From Larix sibirica (taxonomy: Eukaryota > Streptophyta > Pinopsida > Pinales > Pinaceae), in assembly GCA_004151065.3 (NCBI GenBank), contig NWUY0300007060.1, positions 7,044-30,554 of the forward strand: DNA of 23,511 nt. Direction: 5' to 3'. Position numbers and translations under genes: made by a program. Shown here piece by piece: positions 10,228-19,934 of the stretch. How positions within the stretch are numbered: position 1 is the stretch's first letter; each line of letters opens with the position of its first letter. The notes beneath the pieces were generated by a model. The model had not been told where the DNA came from, ran no database searches, and worked only from the letters and a program-made list of their open reading frames with translations.

Positions 10228-10427
10228 AAAAATCAATGTTGGATGACTCTCTGTACTTGATAAATCTAGATTTAAAATTTTNCATGTTGGATGTGTAAAT
10301 TTTTTATCTTGAAGTGTAAAATTTTATGAAAGTGTAAAAAATTTAAATTAAAAAAGAAAAAATACACCTCAAAAAATTGGATGCCTCCAAGTGCTTAATA
10401 GATTCGGATTTAAAATGGATCTATAAT
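10228..10427. repeat. short direct repeat around an assembly N
   Basis: The block from GTTGGATGACTC to AGATTTAAAAT (about 10239-10279) is matched by ATTGGATGCCTC to GGATTTAAAAT (about 10377-10417), roughly 75-80% alike. The intervening DNA is AT-rich with repeated GTGTAAA motifs. The single N at 10282 lies just after the first unit. Confidence 0.5.
10282..10282. other. single ambiguous base (N), possible contig join
   Basis: One of three Ns in the window. It sits beside a local direct repeat. The other two Ns mark exact repeat junctions, so this one may also be a join rather than a simple base-call failure. Confidence 0.5.
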
Positions 10428-10775
10428 AATTGTAAATTAATTATTTACATTACCTTCACATAGACTCATCATAAATTAAAAATATTAAGTAACTAAAAAT
10501 AAATTTTATCAACTAAAAAATCCTTTCCAACCTGAAGAATTGGAGAAAAGTACAGGATGGTTGAGGTTTGATATTCTATATTTTTGACACCTACACCCTA
10601 AGACTAGATTAAGAGTCAAATATTCTAATTTGTATTCTTTATCTACTTATTTTCTAAAGAAACTTTTAAAAAATGTTAATCAATTATTTATAATATGAAA
10701 TTACAATAAGTGAAACTTGTAAAGATATTGGTCTGTTGGTGTTGGTGGAAATAGAAATAGATGAATTTCATTCCA
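10428..10775. other. AT-rich non-coding DNA upstream of the gene-like region
   Basis: It contains a near-palindrome, ATTGTAAAT-TAATT-ATTTACATT, at about 10433-10455. No gene was seen. Confidence 0.4.
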
Positions 10776-10779
10776 TCCA

Positions 10780-11400
10780 CCAAGGTTCGGTTACGATTTG
10801 CTGAGATTTCCGGTGAGCAACTAATGTGTGGTTAATAAGAATCCAATTAAGCCTTGTCAAACAAAAAAAGCCTTTACATTTTGTTGATGACTCAGAAAAC
10901 GATAGCGATGATTTATCGATGGATCTCAGCCATGGCGGTGTGCAATAAATGCGAAGCCGAAGAGTCACGTAGGTCGGTCGGTTGTGGACGTGAAGACAGG
11001 TAACAGGTAACAGGTGTCTGGTTGGCAAACCTTCAATTAAATACGTGTTAAGATCAAATCTGCTTTACCAGGTCCTGTTAAAATGATAATCGAACAGTCT
11101 GCATTTTGCAAGCACACACTTCAGCCGACCAGATCTCTGCAAGTCCGCTTCCATCGCTCTCGGCTCGAATCGGCCCGTGATCGGTACAGTACGTGGTAAT
11201 ATTTCATGTGATTGCTTTGATCAACAATTTCGATACGGCCAAATGCACTCTCCTACACCTATTTGCAAGAAAATTCAAGTCATTGCGTCTTTTTCCGTTT
11301 GAATAAATCCTTTTGGCTAAAGGACAACGATCTTTCAGGATCAAAATTGTCCATATTCGCTGAGTTTGTTGACCAAGGCGACTATATTTAGAGCACTTTA
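10780..11400 (+). promoter_or_regulatory. candidate gene promoter and upstream region
   Basis: Base composition shifts to a higher GC and CpG content than the rest of the window, for example TCGGCTCGAATCGGCCCG near 11158. Several ACGTG/CACGT cores, the type bound by plant bZIP and bHLH factors, occur near 10966, 11043 and 11191. A GGTAACA direct repeat lies at about 10998-11012. A TATA-like CTATATTTAG at about 11381-11390 lies 25-40 bases before a pyrimidine-rich CTCTGTCC, a plausible transcription start. Assignment rests on composition and motif order only. Confidence 0.35.
11381..11390 (+). promoter_or_regulatory. TATA-box-like motif
   Basis: CTATATTTAG lies in an otherwise less AT-rich segment, followed at a typical distance by CTCTGTCCAG, which could hold the start site. 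Such motifs also occur by chance in AT-rich DNA. Confidence 0.3.
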
Positions 11401-11477
11401 AAGAGTAAATTACTTTGCCTCTGTCCAGTCCACAAAAGATTCGCTTTAAAGAATTTTTGTTTCCAACCCCGAGAGCT

Positions 11478-11528
11478 ATGGATTGGCGCTTGAAATTAGG
11501 GCGAAGCTTTGGTTCTTGCTTGAAATAG
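11478..11528 (+). CDS. possible upstream ORF, 16 codons
   Basis: An ATG in the presumed leader opens a 16-codon frame beginning Met-Asp-Trp-Arg and ending at a TAG (11526-11528). It lies about 90 bases after the TATA-like motif and before the candidate coding exon at 12002. If the leader is transcribed, this frame could lower translation of the main ORF. No conservation evidence is available, and short frames like this are common in plant leaders. Confidence 0.2.
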   Translation: MDWRLKLGRSFGSCLK

Positions 11529-12001
11529 GGTTTATGGCTGAAAATTTAGGTACTTGGAGAAATTTTGCATATACGTGTTAAACAAAAAGAAATTGGATTA
11601 AAAGTTTGATATAATGCCGGGATTAGAGAAAATCTGTGCACATGAATGAATGCTTCTCTGCAATAATTACAAAATTTGTAACTTGCCGGTCAAATTTGTA
11701 AGTGCATCTACAGAAGATCATCTTGTCACTTGCCTCAACAAGTTTGTTAAAGCAAGACAAATGGACATTCCTCTGTGTATGGAATCGACTTAAACGGGTG
11801 TTATATCGTTAAATGTAGGTAATTAAAGGGGCAACTGAGCCGGAGCGGTGAAAAAGTAGAAGTTGAGTTTATTTCATTGTTGGAACCAGGGAAATAGCCT
11901 TCAACGAAGAGAATTCGGAGAAGATCCAAACGTGAACCAAAAGAAGGTAAATTTGATACTTTTGCGGCTATCTGAAAGACAGCAACGCACAGGATATAAA
12001 A

Positions 12002-12094
12002 ATGTACACAAGAAAGAAGCTAGATTCATCCGGTGGAAGTTCGGGCCGGACTTTCGATCTACGGGCCATTGCAGCAGGTTCAAATGGAGCACTG
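12002..12094 (+). CDS. candidate first coding exon of an unrecognised plant gene
   Basis: An ATG preceded by a run of A (a favourable plant context) opens 31 codons beginning Met-Tyr-Thr-Arg-Lys-Lys and rich in Ser and Gly, then a D-L-R-A-I-A-A-G segment. The codons are less AT-biased than surrounding DNA, as in real exons. A CTG|GTTAGT splice-donor-like site ends the segment at 12094/12095, after which the sequence drops back to AT-rich DNA. The frame stays open to 12235, but the composition change argues that this part is intron. The frame is closed upstream by a TGA at 11954. I do not recognise the protein. The next exon is not found within this window with confidence; long introns would be normal in a large plant genome. 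An overlapping frame (11863-12099) is the competing reading. Confidence 0.35.
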
Positions 12095-12387
12095 GTTAGT
12101 ACACTAAAACTGTATATAGGTTGCTGCTTTTTTAGTTTGAAATCACAATTATTTGGCTCTGTGATTTTGTCCTCAAGATTTAGCAGGTTTATGTTCACGA
12201 TTTCTGTGTCTGATTGCTTGAATTTCAAGGCGTAATAAGTCATTTCAGAGCTCAATTATTACGCTTTCATTGTCGGATTGTTTGAATTGCTTGTTATTGG
12301 TTAAAGTCTTGTTTGCATACTACTTTCTCTCATATCTTATATATATAAAGCTCGTAGATTATGTGAGATTACGGTTAGCTCTTATAA
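12095..12387 (+). other. probable start of an intron
   Basis: T-rich DNA follows the donor-like GTTAGT. It includes loose repeats of a TGTCGGATTGTTTGAATTGC-like string (near 12208, 12271 and 12400) that prefigure the 97-bp tandem repeat downstream. Confidence 0.3.
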
Positions 12388-12580
12388 TGAATAGTATGTC
12401 GGATTGTTTTGCTAAATTTATTTGGCAATTTATATCGAAACAACTTGAACTTCTTGTTATTGAAGCAGTCGACGAGTTAATTTATGAATAGTATATCGGA
12501 TTGTTCTGGTAAATTTATTTGGCAATTTATATCGAAGCAACCTCAACTTCTTGTTATTGAAGAAGTCGACGAGTTAATTT
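12388..12580. repeat. 97-bp tandem duplication
   Basis: TGAATAGTAT starts both units at 12388 and 12485. The units are over 90% alike by eye and run through GTCGACGAGTTAATTTA at their ends. The 97-bp period is not a multiple of three, so the frame seen in the first unit is not kept in the second, which argues against a protein repeat. Confidence 0.9.
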
Positions 12581-12660
12581 AAAAACAGAGAAGAAATTAT
12601 CACAAGATTGAAAAATTAACCACATCCAAATTGGGTGAATCTGAAAACACTTAATTTTAA

Positions 12661-12801
12661 AATAAATTAATCGTATTGAAGGATCCGACCACCTTGCTAA
12701 AGGAAAAAAGTATTGCCCTTGCTGAAAAAACACCAGATGATGAGCCGAAGCTTCAAAAGATCGAAACAACATCACATAATTATGTGATAAATATTTTTTA
12801 G
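12661..12801 (+). other. short open stretch, weak exon candidate
   Basis: One frame is open for 46 codons without an ATG between a TAA (12658) and a TAG (12799). It would encode a charged, Lys/Glu/Thr-rich peptide with a D-D-E-P-K-L-Q segment. Its composition is closer to coding DNA than its neighbours. There is an AAG|GATCC acceptor-poor left edge and no strong donor. It could be an exon of the gene begun at 12002, or chance. Confidence 0.15.
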
Positions 12802-13540
12802 TATTTTGTAACCTGGCCCCTTGTGGGTATGCTTTCTTGCAAGAGTAGCTTGCATAGCTGTTGTAGCAAAGTAACTTTGGCTTTCGCGTATCTTAGTGCC
12901 AAGTGGTCTCACAACCCCTTTTTTAAGTGGGATGTTCATGGGCGTACAACCTTACCTTGTGATGCTCACAACGTTTTGTATGGTAGCCTTTATTGACTTG
13001 CATGTTCTCGTGCATGTTTCCCTCATGAAATCTTGTGATTCTATACCCACGCCCCGTGTGGAGTCTGCTATTCCTACCATACAATATCTACCTTCAACAT
13101 TCCTACAAGGTCTTCATAGTAGCCAAAACAACTTCTAGCTTATGATTGTGTGTAAGTCACAACTTTCTTATATCTCCATGGGTCTTTATAACCTCGCAAA
13201 CTAAAGTTCATGAATTTTACTCCAATGAGGCCTTCCCTTTTGTGAGATGAAGCTCCCTATCAACAATTAATCACGGGATTTTTTCTTGGAATTGTTCTCA
13301 TGCATGTGAGTTATTGGATTAGAAGTGTTCTTCTTTACTTCTAATCTAATTACATCGTTGGCTTGCAGTGTTCTCTTTTCAAGGTTTGGAGGTTTGGGGT
13401 ATTTTTGTGGATCCAAAAATCCTGCACACCTTAAAAATAAATTTTGGTTTTGTGAAATGTTTTTGTTTTAATTTATTGTTTTAGTAAACTTGAAATTTAG
13501 TGTTTTTCATTCCGCAATTTCAATTTTTTGTACTTGGATC
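12802..13540. other. non-coding DNA, unrecognised
   Basis: Somewhat less AT-rich to about 13300, with an 80-codon frame at 12896-13138 whose product shows no domain that I recognise. A short inverted pair, ATTAGAAGT/ACTTCTAAT, lies near 13318-13347. No gene is supported. Confidence 0.35.
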
Positions 13541-14060
13541 TAAAATTTGGATATATTGTAGAGGACATATTCATCTACCTACTCACAATTTTTCATCAAA
13601 AAATATTGAGTTTAAGGGTTACTTCCAAGCTTGGGATCGTAGCAGAAATTTCACATATTTTGATTTCAACAAAGACGAGGATCTAGGTTTTAACCATTTT
13701 GCAAACTCAAATATTTGAGTTTAGCTCTAAAATTTGGACATGATGTATAGAAAATATTCCTCTACCTACCCACAAATTTTTCATTGAAAAATATGAAGTT
13801 TAAAGACTTCTCCCATGTTGCAAACTAAGTGCAACAAAAAAAACATGTGCTTTGATATCATCAGTGATAGGGGTCTAGCTTTTACACTAAATGCAACCTC
13901 TACTATTTAATTTTGGATTTGAAATTTGAATATGTTGTAGAGAACAAATTCCTCTAGCTTGCCACACATTTTCATCAAAGAATATTGAGTTTAAACATTG
14001 TGAAAAATCCTCAAATGAAGCACGACAAAATATCACATTTCATTCCACGAGTTGGTTTTT
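13541..14060. repeat. three diverged ~190-bp tandem units
   Basis: Units begin near 13541, 13728 and 13920. Shared landmarks in order are a TAAAATTTGGA-like string, TTGTAGAGRACA, TTCCTCTACCT, CCACAAATTTTTCAT and ATATTGAGTTTAA; their second halves have diverged more. The 187- and 192-bp periods suggest a satellite-like amplification or an old element with internal repeats. The 72-codon frame at 13500-13718 is contained in it and is not supported as a gene. Confidence 0.7.
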
Positions 14061-15504
14061 TAGTTTGGCTTTGAATATTTAAACCACATGTTCTAAGTTG
14101 CATCTAGAACTTAAAGAAGTGATTCTTAGATGTATGAGCATGGGATTGCAAATAAATTATTGGTTATCTCAAGAAATGAAAGGAATTGATCTCAAACAAT
14201 CATGAACATTTGAAGACCATAGTTTAAATATTTGTGTGTTTCATTTAAATATTAGGTTGTTTTGCCTCAGAATTTTGTACCCTCTTAAAGCAAGAGAGGA
14301 TCCTAGCCACTAAGATGTGTGTAAGAGTTTAGAAGCACATGCTTGGCCCTGTTGAGTGGTGGTTGAGTGTTGTAATAATATTCCAGAGGTTTTTTTTTCC
14401 TCAAAGAAAACCTTATGGGGAAACCCAAGGGATGCTTCCCCACATTTGTAGATGGAAACTATAGTGAACCTATAGGCTTAGAGTAGTTTTCGTCACCCAT
14501 GTGGATTTGAATGGACATCGGCTTGCATGGAACTAGCAAAATGCCCAACAACATTAGGGACAACTAGTTGAGCTAACTACTTGGGATCCTAGAGACATTT
14601 TATATCCTATGCGCTTTTAATTAAAATATAAGAATTTCCATTATGTATATTTTTGCTCTGTTAAATTTCAATTACAATGTCTTGCTATTGTTTTTTTGTG
14701 TGTAGTTTGATATTGTATTTTAGGATCTGCATCATTTTGTAGCAAAGCTAATAATTTGCAATGTGAGTTATTGTAGTGGTTGCATCATTATTCTTTGATG
14801 TCATTATAAGATCAAACATTAAAATATTAATTAACAAGAGCTAGATGCAAGTAGGTGTAGGACTCCATGTTACTTGTTAGGTATCAATAATATGCAACAT
14901 AAAATCAAGTTCTAAGATAGTTGTGATACTTATGGAGATGGTGATATTTCTTGGGAACTAAATAACTCATGGACACTTGCACATAGAGTGTTGTAGGGTC
15001 AAGACTGGATAGTCTACCTAAAGGAATTGGGTCTCCACTTAATTAATTATGCCTAATAAAATGTTAAGAAGATGTTGGGATCATAAAGGAAAGTATATAT
15101 TTCATTTGATTCTATTTTGTTAAAACTCTTTGATGTCTAGGATTAAAACTCCTGTGGACTTTGATAGTCTACCAAAAAATAAAAGCATAAATCTCTTATA
15201 CTTGGCATCCTTACATTCTTCCAAAATGTTTCATTTTTAGGGTTTTATAAGCTAGGCTTCCCATACATGGTTTTTCCTTCCAAAAAATTACCTTCCGAGG
15301 GTTTTGTAACATCACAACTTTGGGTTTATGAGATGCATAGCTCACAACTTAACACTTGTGGGGTTTGATCTTCTTACTTCACAACATCCTTACGTAACAT
15401 TCATAAAACATCGTCATCCCAATAACGTTTTCTACTTAGTTTTTACTAGTCCCCACTCTTGCTTTATTCACTTCCTTGCGAATCATTTGAATTTGGCTCA
15501 AATC
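14061..15504. other. AT-rich non-coding DNA, nothing recognised
   Basis: No long frame, repeat array or RNA-gene signature was found. A 67-codon frame at 15328-15531 runs into a 26-bp tandem duplication and has no recognisable motif. Confidence 0.4.
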
Positions 15505-15556
15505 ATTGTATATAGTGAAATTGAGAAATGATTGTATATAATGAAATTGAGAAATT
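15505..15556. repeat. 26-bp tandem duplication
   Basis: ATTGTATATARTGAAATTGAGAAAT occurs at 15505 and 15531 with about one mismatch. A GGCTCAAAT string also recurs on both sides of the pair. Confidence 0.85.
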
Positions 15557-15706
15557 TGAATTAATGGCTCAAATAAATATATATAGGGAGAAAGATAGAG
15601 AGAATTTAGAAGTCAATATTTATAAGGACTTCATAGTTTATCTAAGTGAATTAGAAGGAATTTATATTAAAGTTTTTTAGGTTTTTCCTTCTTATAATAA
15701 TTTGGT

Positions 15707-15788
15707 CTATACTTCAAATATGTTTAATTAACCCCTTACTTCACCCGCTATACTTCAAATATGTCTAATTAACCCCTTACTTCGCCCT
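15707..15788. repeat. 41-bp tandem duplication
   Basis: Both units start with CTATACTTCAAATATGT and end CCCCTTACTTCRCCC. They differ at only about three positions. Confidence 0.9.
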
Positions 15789-15963
15789 CTCCTATCGAAT
15801 CAATACTTGAGAGGACTTCATAGTTTATTTAAGCTAATTACAAGGAAAAATACAATGTATTTAACTAGGCTATACCGTCATATGAATAATTAGATTTTGG
15901 TATATTTTTAGATTTTTGGAAAAAAATTAGGTATTTCTTCTCATTCCACAGTCCACGGATGGT

Positions 15964-16042
15964 ACCCAATGTAAAGCTGGTGGCCTAAACTATTGTGTAG
16001 ATGTACCTAATATAGAGCTAGTGGCTTAAACTATTGTGCATC
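15964..16042. repeat. second, unrelated 41-bp tandem duplication
   Basis: Units start at 15964 and 16005 and share TAAACTATTGTG and AGCTRGTGGC blocks with several mismatches. It is directly followed by the 51-bp duplication. Confidence 0.75.
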
Positions 16043-16144
16043 TGACCTAGTAAAGACATCAAATTGTTATATTTCTCAACGATCGATATGATTTGACCTA
16101 GTAAAGACATCAAATTGTTATATTTCTCAACGATCGATATGATT
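16043..16144. repeat. perfect 51-bp tandem duplication
   Basis: TGACCTAGTAAAGACATC begins both units, 16043-16093 and 16094-16144, and they are identical over their full length. Because 51 is a multiple of three, the duplication creates a 17-residue repeat in an antisense frame, but that frame has no other support. The absence of mutations marks it as very recent or as an assembly effect. Confidence 0.92.
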
Positions 16145-16373
16145 GTGATTCCACAACTAATTGATATAAAGAGGATCCTTTTGGTGGAGTACAAATACGC
16201 TATGGCATGGCGTGACATAATGGAAACATGACTTCTTCTTAGTTACAATATCATTTTTTACATGCAAAGGAGAAATATTAGCACTAACATAATGGCCTCA
16301 TGTTAGGATTACTAAGGAATAATGAGGTTATAGTCCCATTGTCGTACCTTGGAAAATCATTCCATAACCAAAA

Positions 16374-16509
16374 GAGATGATGGCCATTCTGAAAAATATT
16401 CATGTATCTAATTTTATATTTCAAAACCATTATACCTCAACGAGATGACGACCATCTTGAAAATCTTCATGTATCTAATTTTCTACATCAAAACTATAAT
16501 ATAGTTCTT
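16374..16509. repeat. 68-bp tandem duplication
   Basis: Units begin GAGATGATGGCC at 16374 and GAGATGACGACC at 16442. Both contain TTCATGTATCTAATTTT followed by TCAAAAC, at about 80-85% identity by eye. Confidence 0.8.
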
Positions 16510-16659
16510 TTACTTCATGAAAATTTTCAATTTTTTGTGATTGACATTATTCTTCTCCAATCTAGATTTAAGAGAATTATAATAGGTGCCTAGTTTGACG
16601 TGGTGTGTGAAGCTTGAAATGAAGTACACTACTCTTGTGTTTCCATATTTTACAATTTT

Positions 16660-16830
16660 GTTTTGGTATTTTTAAATATATATTTTTTATTTTTGTTGGA
16701 GAAATTATATATTTACTTAAGTATTTTCCAACATTTTCAATTTTTTTAAACTATAATTTTGCGTTAAATGTATTATAAAATTTAACATGTACATATATAT
16801 ATAATTTAATAAAATTATACATATAAGAAT
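16660..16830. other. extremely AT-rich segment
   Basis: Long T and TA runs, with ATATATATATA near 16792-16802, and almost no G or C. Such DNA can act as a matrix-attachment or easily unwound region in plants, but the sequence alone does not show a role. Confidence 0.3.
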
Positions 16831-16870
16831 TATGAAATTTCAATTTTGGTTAAAATCTCATAATAAACCC

Positions 16871-17150
16871 AATGGATAATAGGTGAAAAAAACTAAATGT
16901 GATATAATTATCTACATGTAGTTCCATAAACTCACCATGGACTACTTTGTTAGATCCTTCCAATTACAATGACACTATCCCATTTGAATTATAAAAAATT
17001 ATTTAACTGGATGTCCCTCAAATGCTCATACTAAAACTAATAGATAATAGTTGAAAAGGAATAAAAATGTACAATAATCACATTTCCTCATGATTCTACC
17101 CAGCTTTTAGTTTCATAAACTACTTTATTATATCCTTCCAACGATGTTAT
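16871..17150. repeat. diverged ~168-bp direct duplication
   Basis: AATGGATAATAGGTGAAAA (16871) is matched by AATAGATAATAGTTGAAAA (17039). AGTTCCATAAACTC and TTAGATCCTTCCAA are matched by AGTTTCATAAACTA and TTATATCCTTCCAA in the same order, with indels. Confidence 0.6.
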
Positions 17151-17163
17151 TAATGGTTATAAA

Positions 17164-17499
17164 TTGGTAAAACCAATCGAGAGAAACTATTTGGTTCTAG
17201 GAAAGTATGATTGGGTATGCCTTAAACATTTAACAAATCAATATGTGTGTCATATCCATAAGCCCTTATTACAATTGAGGCTTTTCCAATATTCCAAAGG
17301 AGATATGTTTCAACTCAAATCAACACACTCTCGCATTCCTCAATTTGCAAAGAACTTCCATATATCGGGATCAAAATTGTGTTACAATTATTTTCATTCA
17401 AAGGATCATATGCTTGCCCACTTTGCAAACTTCCCCTTATCTTGGAAAATAGTTTCTCACCATATTCATGATCCTCCAATGGACACCCAAAAAGAGTAG
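17164..17499 (+). other. 111-codon open frame, unrecognised
   Basis: This is one of the longer frames outside transposons. The product is rich in His, Phe and Leu with no domain, signal peptide or repeat that I can identify. It lies between two tandem duplications, in DNA whose composition matches the non-coding surroundings. It is most likely a chance frame or a relic. Confidence 0.15.
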
Positions 17500-17591
17500 A
17501 TTATTTTCGTATGGGAAGCAAAATAAAGTGCATATGAAGCACCAACCAATCTATATGTCAGTAGCCATGACTATCCAACATAGTCATTTCC

Positions 17592-17689
17592 TTATAACCT
17601 TGCTCTTTCATAATGCAACGATACAACAAAGACCCTTTCTTTATAACCTTGCTCTTTTACAATGCAATAGTACAACAAAGACCCACTCA
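17592..17689. repeat. 49-bp tandem duplication
   Basis: TTATAACCTTGCTCTTT starts both units at 17592 and 17641. ACAACAAAGACCC ends both. A few mismatches are present. Confidence 0.85.
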
Positions 17690-19370
17690 TGACCATGACA
17701 ACTTTCTCATCATTACCACTTACATTGTAAGTGGTTTACAAGGTAATTTGTGATTCCCAAAACCCTTACCTTTCTGACCAAAATGTACTTGAGTGTGGAG
17801 GTTGAAGTTGGACACAACCACTACACACAAACACATAACATTATGAGTTTCACGAGCTCTATGTTTGCTCATGTATCCTCTAATATGTTTTATTATCTTC
17901 ATTCTTCCACATATTTTCTCCTTTGAATATGTATTTTGTTGTTTCTTACTAACATTCTAAAGTAGGATCTCTTAAGTTTAAGTGTCAATCATTTGCATGC
18001 AATATATTATGAAAGGAAATCCATATTCCAAGTTTGGGAAAGTGGGATGGGATTCAATCCAATATAGTTGCGGAGAAATGTTGGTGGCTAACATCATGGG
18101 GAGTGTTGTGGGAAGAAGAAAAATAATATTTATCAATTTGTTCCAACATGGCAGGTAAATTCATATTTTGGTTCTGTCTCGATCCTCCATTGCAATATTG
18201 CATGACAATGAACCTTAATTAATAAGAACAAAGTAGTATAAATGTTATACGATTTGGATTTTTTCCATCTATCATCACCAAAATCCAATTACAATTTTTG
18301 GTTTGTAGAATAATGGGAACAACCTAGATCGTAAATGAACCTGAAACAATAATTTGAACTATATATTGCTATATTATGTTTATTACAAGAGAAACTAGGT
18401 TTATTTAACAAACCTGAAATTTGATAGTATGCCTATCAAGAAACAAGGTGTGTTAGGTCAGCAACAGATAAGCATACCAACCCGGTGGATGAGTTAGCCC
18501 ACATATTATCTTAACCAGTTGTACATACACTACCCCCCCCAAGTGAAATGTAGGGAGTAAAAATAAGAAAGATTGGGTCCCAAATTTCTACATGGTCGAG
18601 TTGTAATTTTTCATTGTTAAAATTGCATTTTGAATGCATAAATGGATCCAGCGGCATCAAAAACCCCAATTGCACCTAGATTGTGCAATATCAACAACTA
18701 ATATATACAATTCCAACAATTCTTATGAGTTTATGGTCGTATTTCAAACAAAAATGATGGGAGAAATGTGATTAGAAAAAATCCAAATCATAGCATGTTT
18801 AGGCTACTACAATATAAACTACTATTTTTTTCTACTATTAATAAGTTTGGTCGAATATAAATGCTTTTAGTAAAGTGTTACACATTCTTCTTCACAGTAT
18901 CTTCTATCATTTGGTTTTGATTTGTTATGTGTAATATTCCTAGTTTCACATGTTCACCATTGATAGGTTTTTCAATTTATGAGGGAGGAGACTACACATG
19001 TTTACACATCCCAAACAAGAAACTCTTTTTGAAACAATGGTTTTGACCTACCATCATTAAGACTTTCACATTGGAAATCACATTTATTAATCAACCATTT
19101 CATTGAGTTATGTTTACCCACTTGAGTTTCATTAGATGAATTTTTGAGTATCCATGTGGCATCTTAAAATGCATCAAATTTATCCATTACTAATCATTGC
19201 AGGGACTCACAAGCATTTGAAGATCAAAAGGATGACAAGTTAGATATGTTTACCAACCACAATATTGGTATTTTTATTGCATCCATTATTTTCTCTATTT
19301 CATCCCACCATTTCAAAGAACACGAGAAAAAATATTAAATAAGCTAGTGATTGACATCGAGAAACAATAA
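17690..19370. other. non-coding DNA, no gene recognised
   Basis: No frame above 60 codons and no repeat array was seen. An uninterrupted run of eight C lies at 18533-18540. A short less AT-rich patch (about 18450-18530) precedes it and may be the edge of an old element, but no terminal structure could be defined. Confidence 0.35.
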
Positions 19371-19375
19371 CTTAT

Positions 19376-19574
19376 CTTTAAGGGATAGCTCAATTGAACC
19401 ATTCACCTAAGGCATGATGTCAATGGAGAGGCCTTAGGTGACAAGTTCAAATTTTTTCTAGTCCTTTGGGGTTACTAGTCACTATTATCGATAGCGGTTT
19501 TGTTGCCCGCCATCCAAATATTCTAGAGAAGCGGGAGATCCCTCAAGGTTTTCTATGAAAAAAATAGAAAGAAG
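19376..19574 (+). mobile_element. candidate tRNA-derived SINE
   Basis: Plant SINEs are short non-coding retroposons transcribed by RNA polymerase III from internal A and B boxes and mobilised by LINE proteins. Here an A-box match TAGCTCAATTGA (19386-19397) starts about 10 bases from the presumed 5' end, and a degenerate B-box AAGTTCAAATT lies at 19443-19453. The 3' end is A-rich (about 19558-19574). The 7-bp string aacttat occurs immediately before (19369-19375) and after (19575-19581), a candidate target duplication. A perfect 10-bp inverted repeat lies between the boxes. The 199-bp length fits the class. The weak B box, short duplication and spaced-out boxes leave doubt; I do not assign a named family. 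Confidence 0.45.
19404..19440 (+). other. perfect 10-bp stem hairpin inside the SINE candidate
   Basis: CACCTAAGGC (19404-19413) and GCCTTAGGTG (19431-19440) are exact reverse complements separated by 17 bases. The hairpin lies between the A and B boxes, where a tRNA-derived head would have its anticodon arm, but its stem is twice as long as an anticodon stem. Confidence 0.6.
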
Positions 19575-19581
19575 AACTTAT

Positions 19582-19934
19582 AGACATGGCATAAATTTGG
19601 TAATTCAAAGCATACACTAACCTCTACAAAAGTGGTAATAAATAAAGTAAATTGCACAAGTGTACATCTAGAAATAAGATGACTGGAAAATTTGAACATG
19701 GGTTGAAGCTTTTGATGTGTGCATATATGTGCATTCTTGGGTAGATGCATTGTTTCCTCACATCCATTAGGTGATTTTGTATGAAATTCGCAAGTGGGTA
19801 TACTGGTAGTTGGATACCATCATGGACCCATTTGATGCATTTAATATGCTTAGAGAGACCATATGTTATATTATAGCTTGGGTTTTAATTGTTCGTAGAT
19901 TGGGTTTTACTGGGTGTAATGGGAACTATGCAAT
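19582..19934. other. flank between SINE candidate and LTR retrotransposon
   Basis: No gene or repeat was recognised. The last five bases (gcaat, 19930-19934) would be the target-site duplication of the retrotransposon; its partner lies beyond the window. Confidence 0.35.

Noticed and set aside
11863-12099. 78-codon frame overlapping the candidate first exon
   Set aside because: It uses another frame, has a composition mixed across a GTAAAT donor-like site, and no recognisable domain. The frame starting at 12002 fits the splice donor and composition better.
16018-16218. Antisense frame encoding a perfect 17-residue repeat
   Set aside because: The repeat is created by the 51-bp tandem duplication, which happens to be a multiple of three; the rest of the frame has no motif.
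18533-18540. Run of eight C as a regulatory G-quadruplex
   Set aside because: It is a single run without the further G/C tracts needed for a quadruplex.
18300-18540. Possible LTR end or older element border
   Set aside because: A TGTTAGGTCAG-like start was noticed, but no primer site, paired repeat or coding region supports it.
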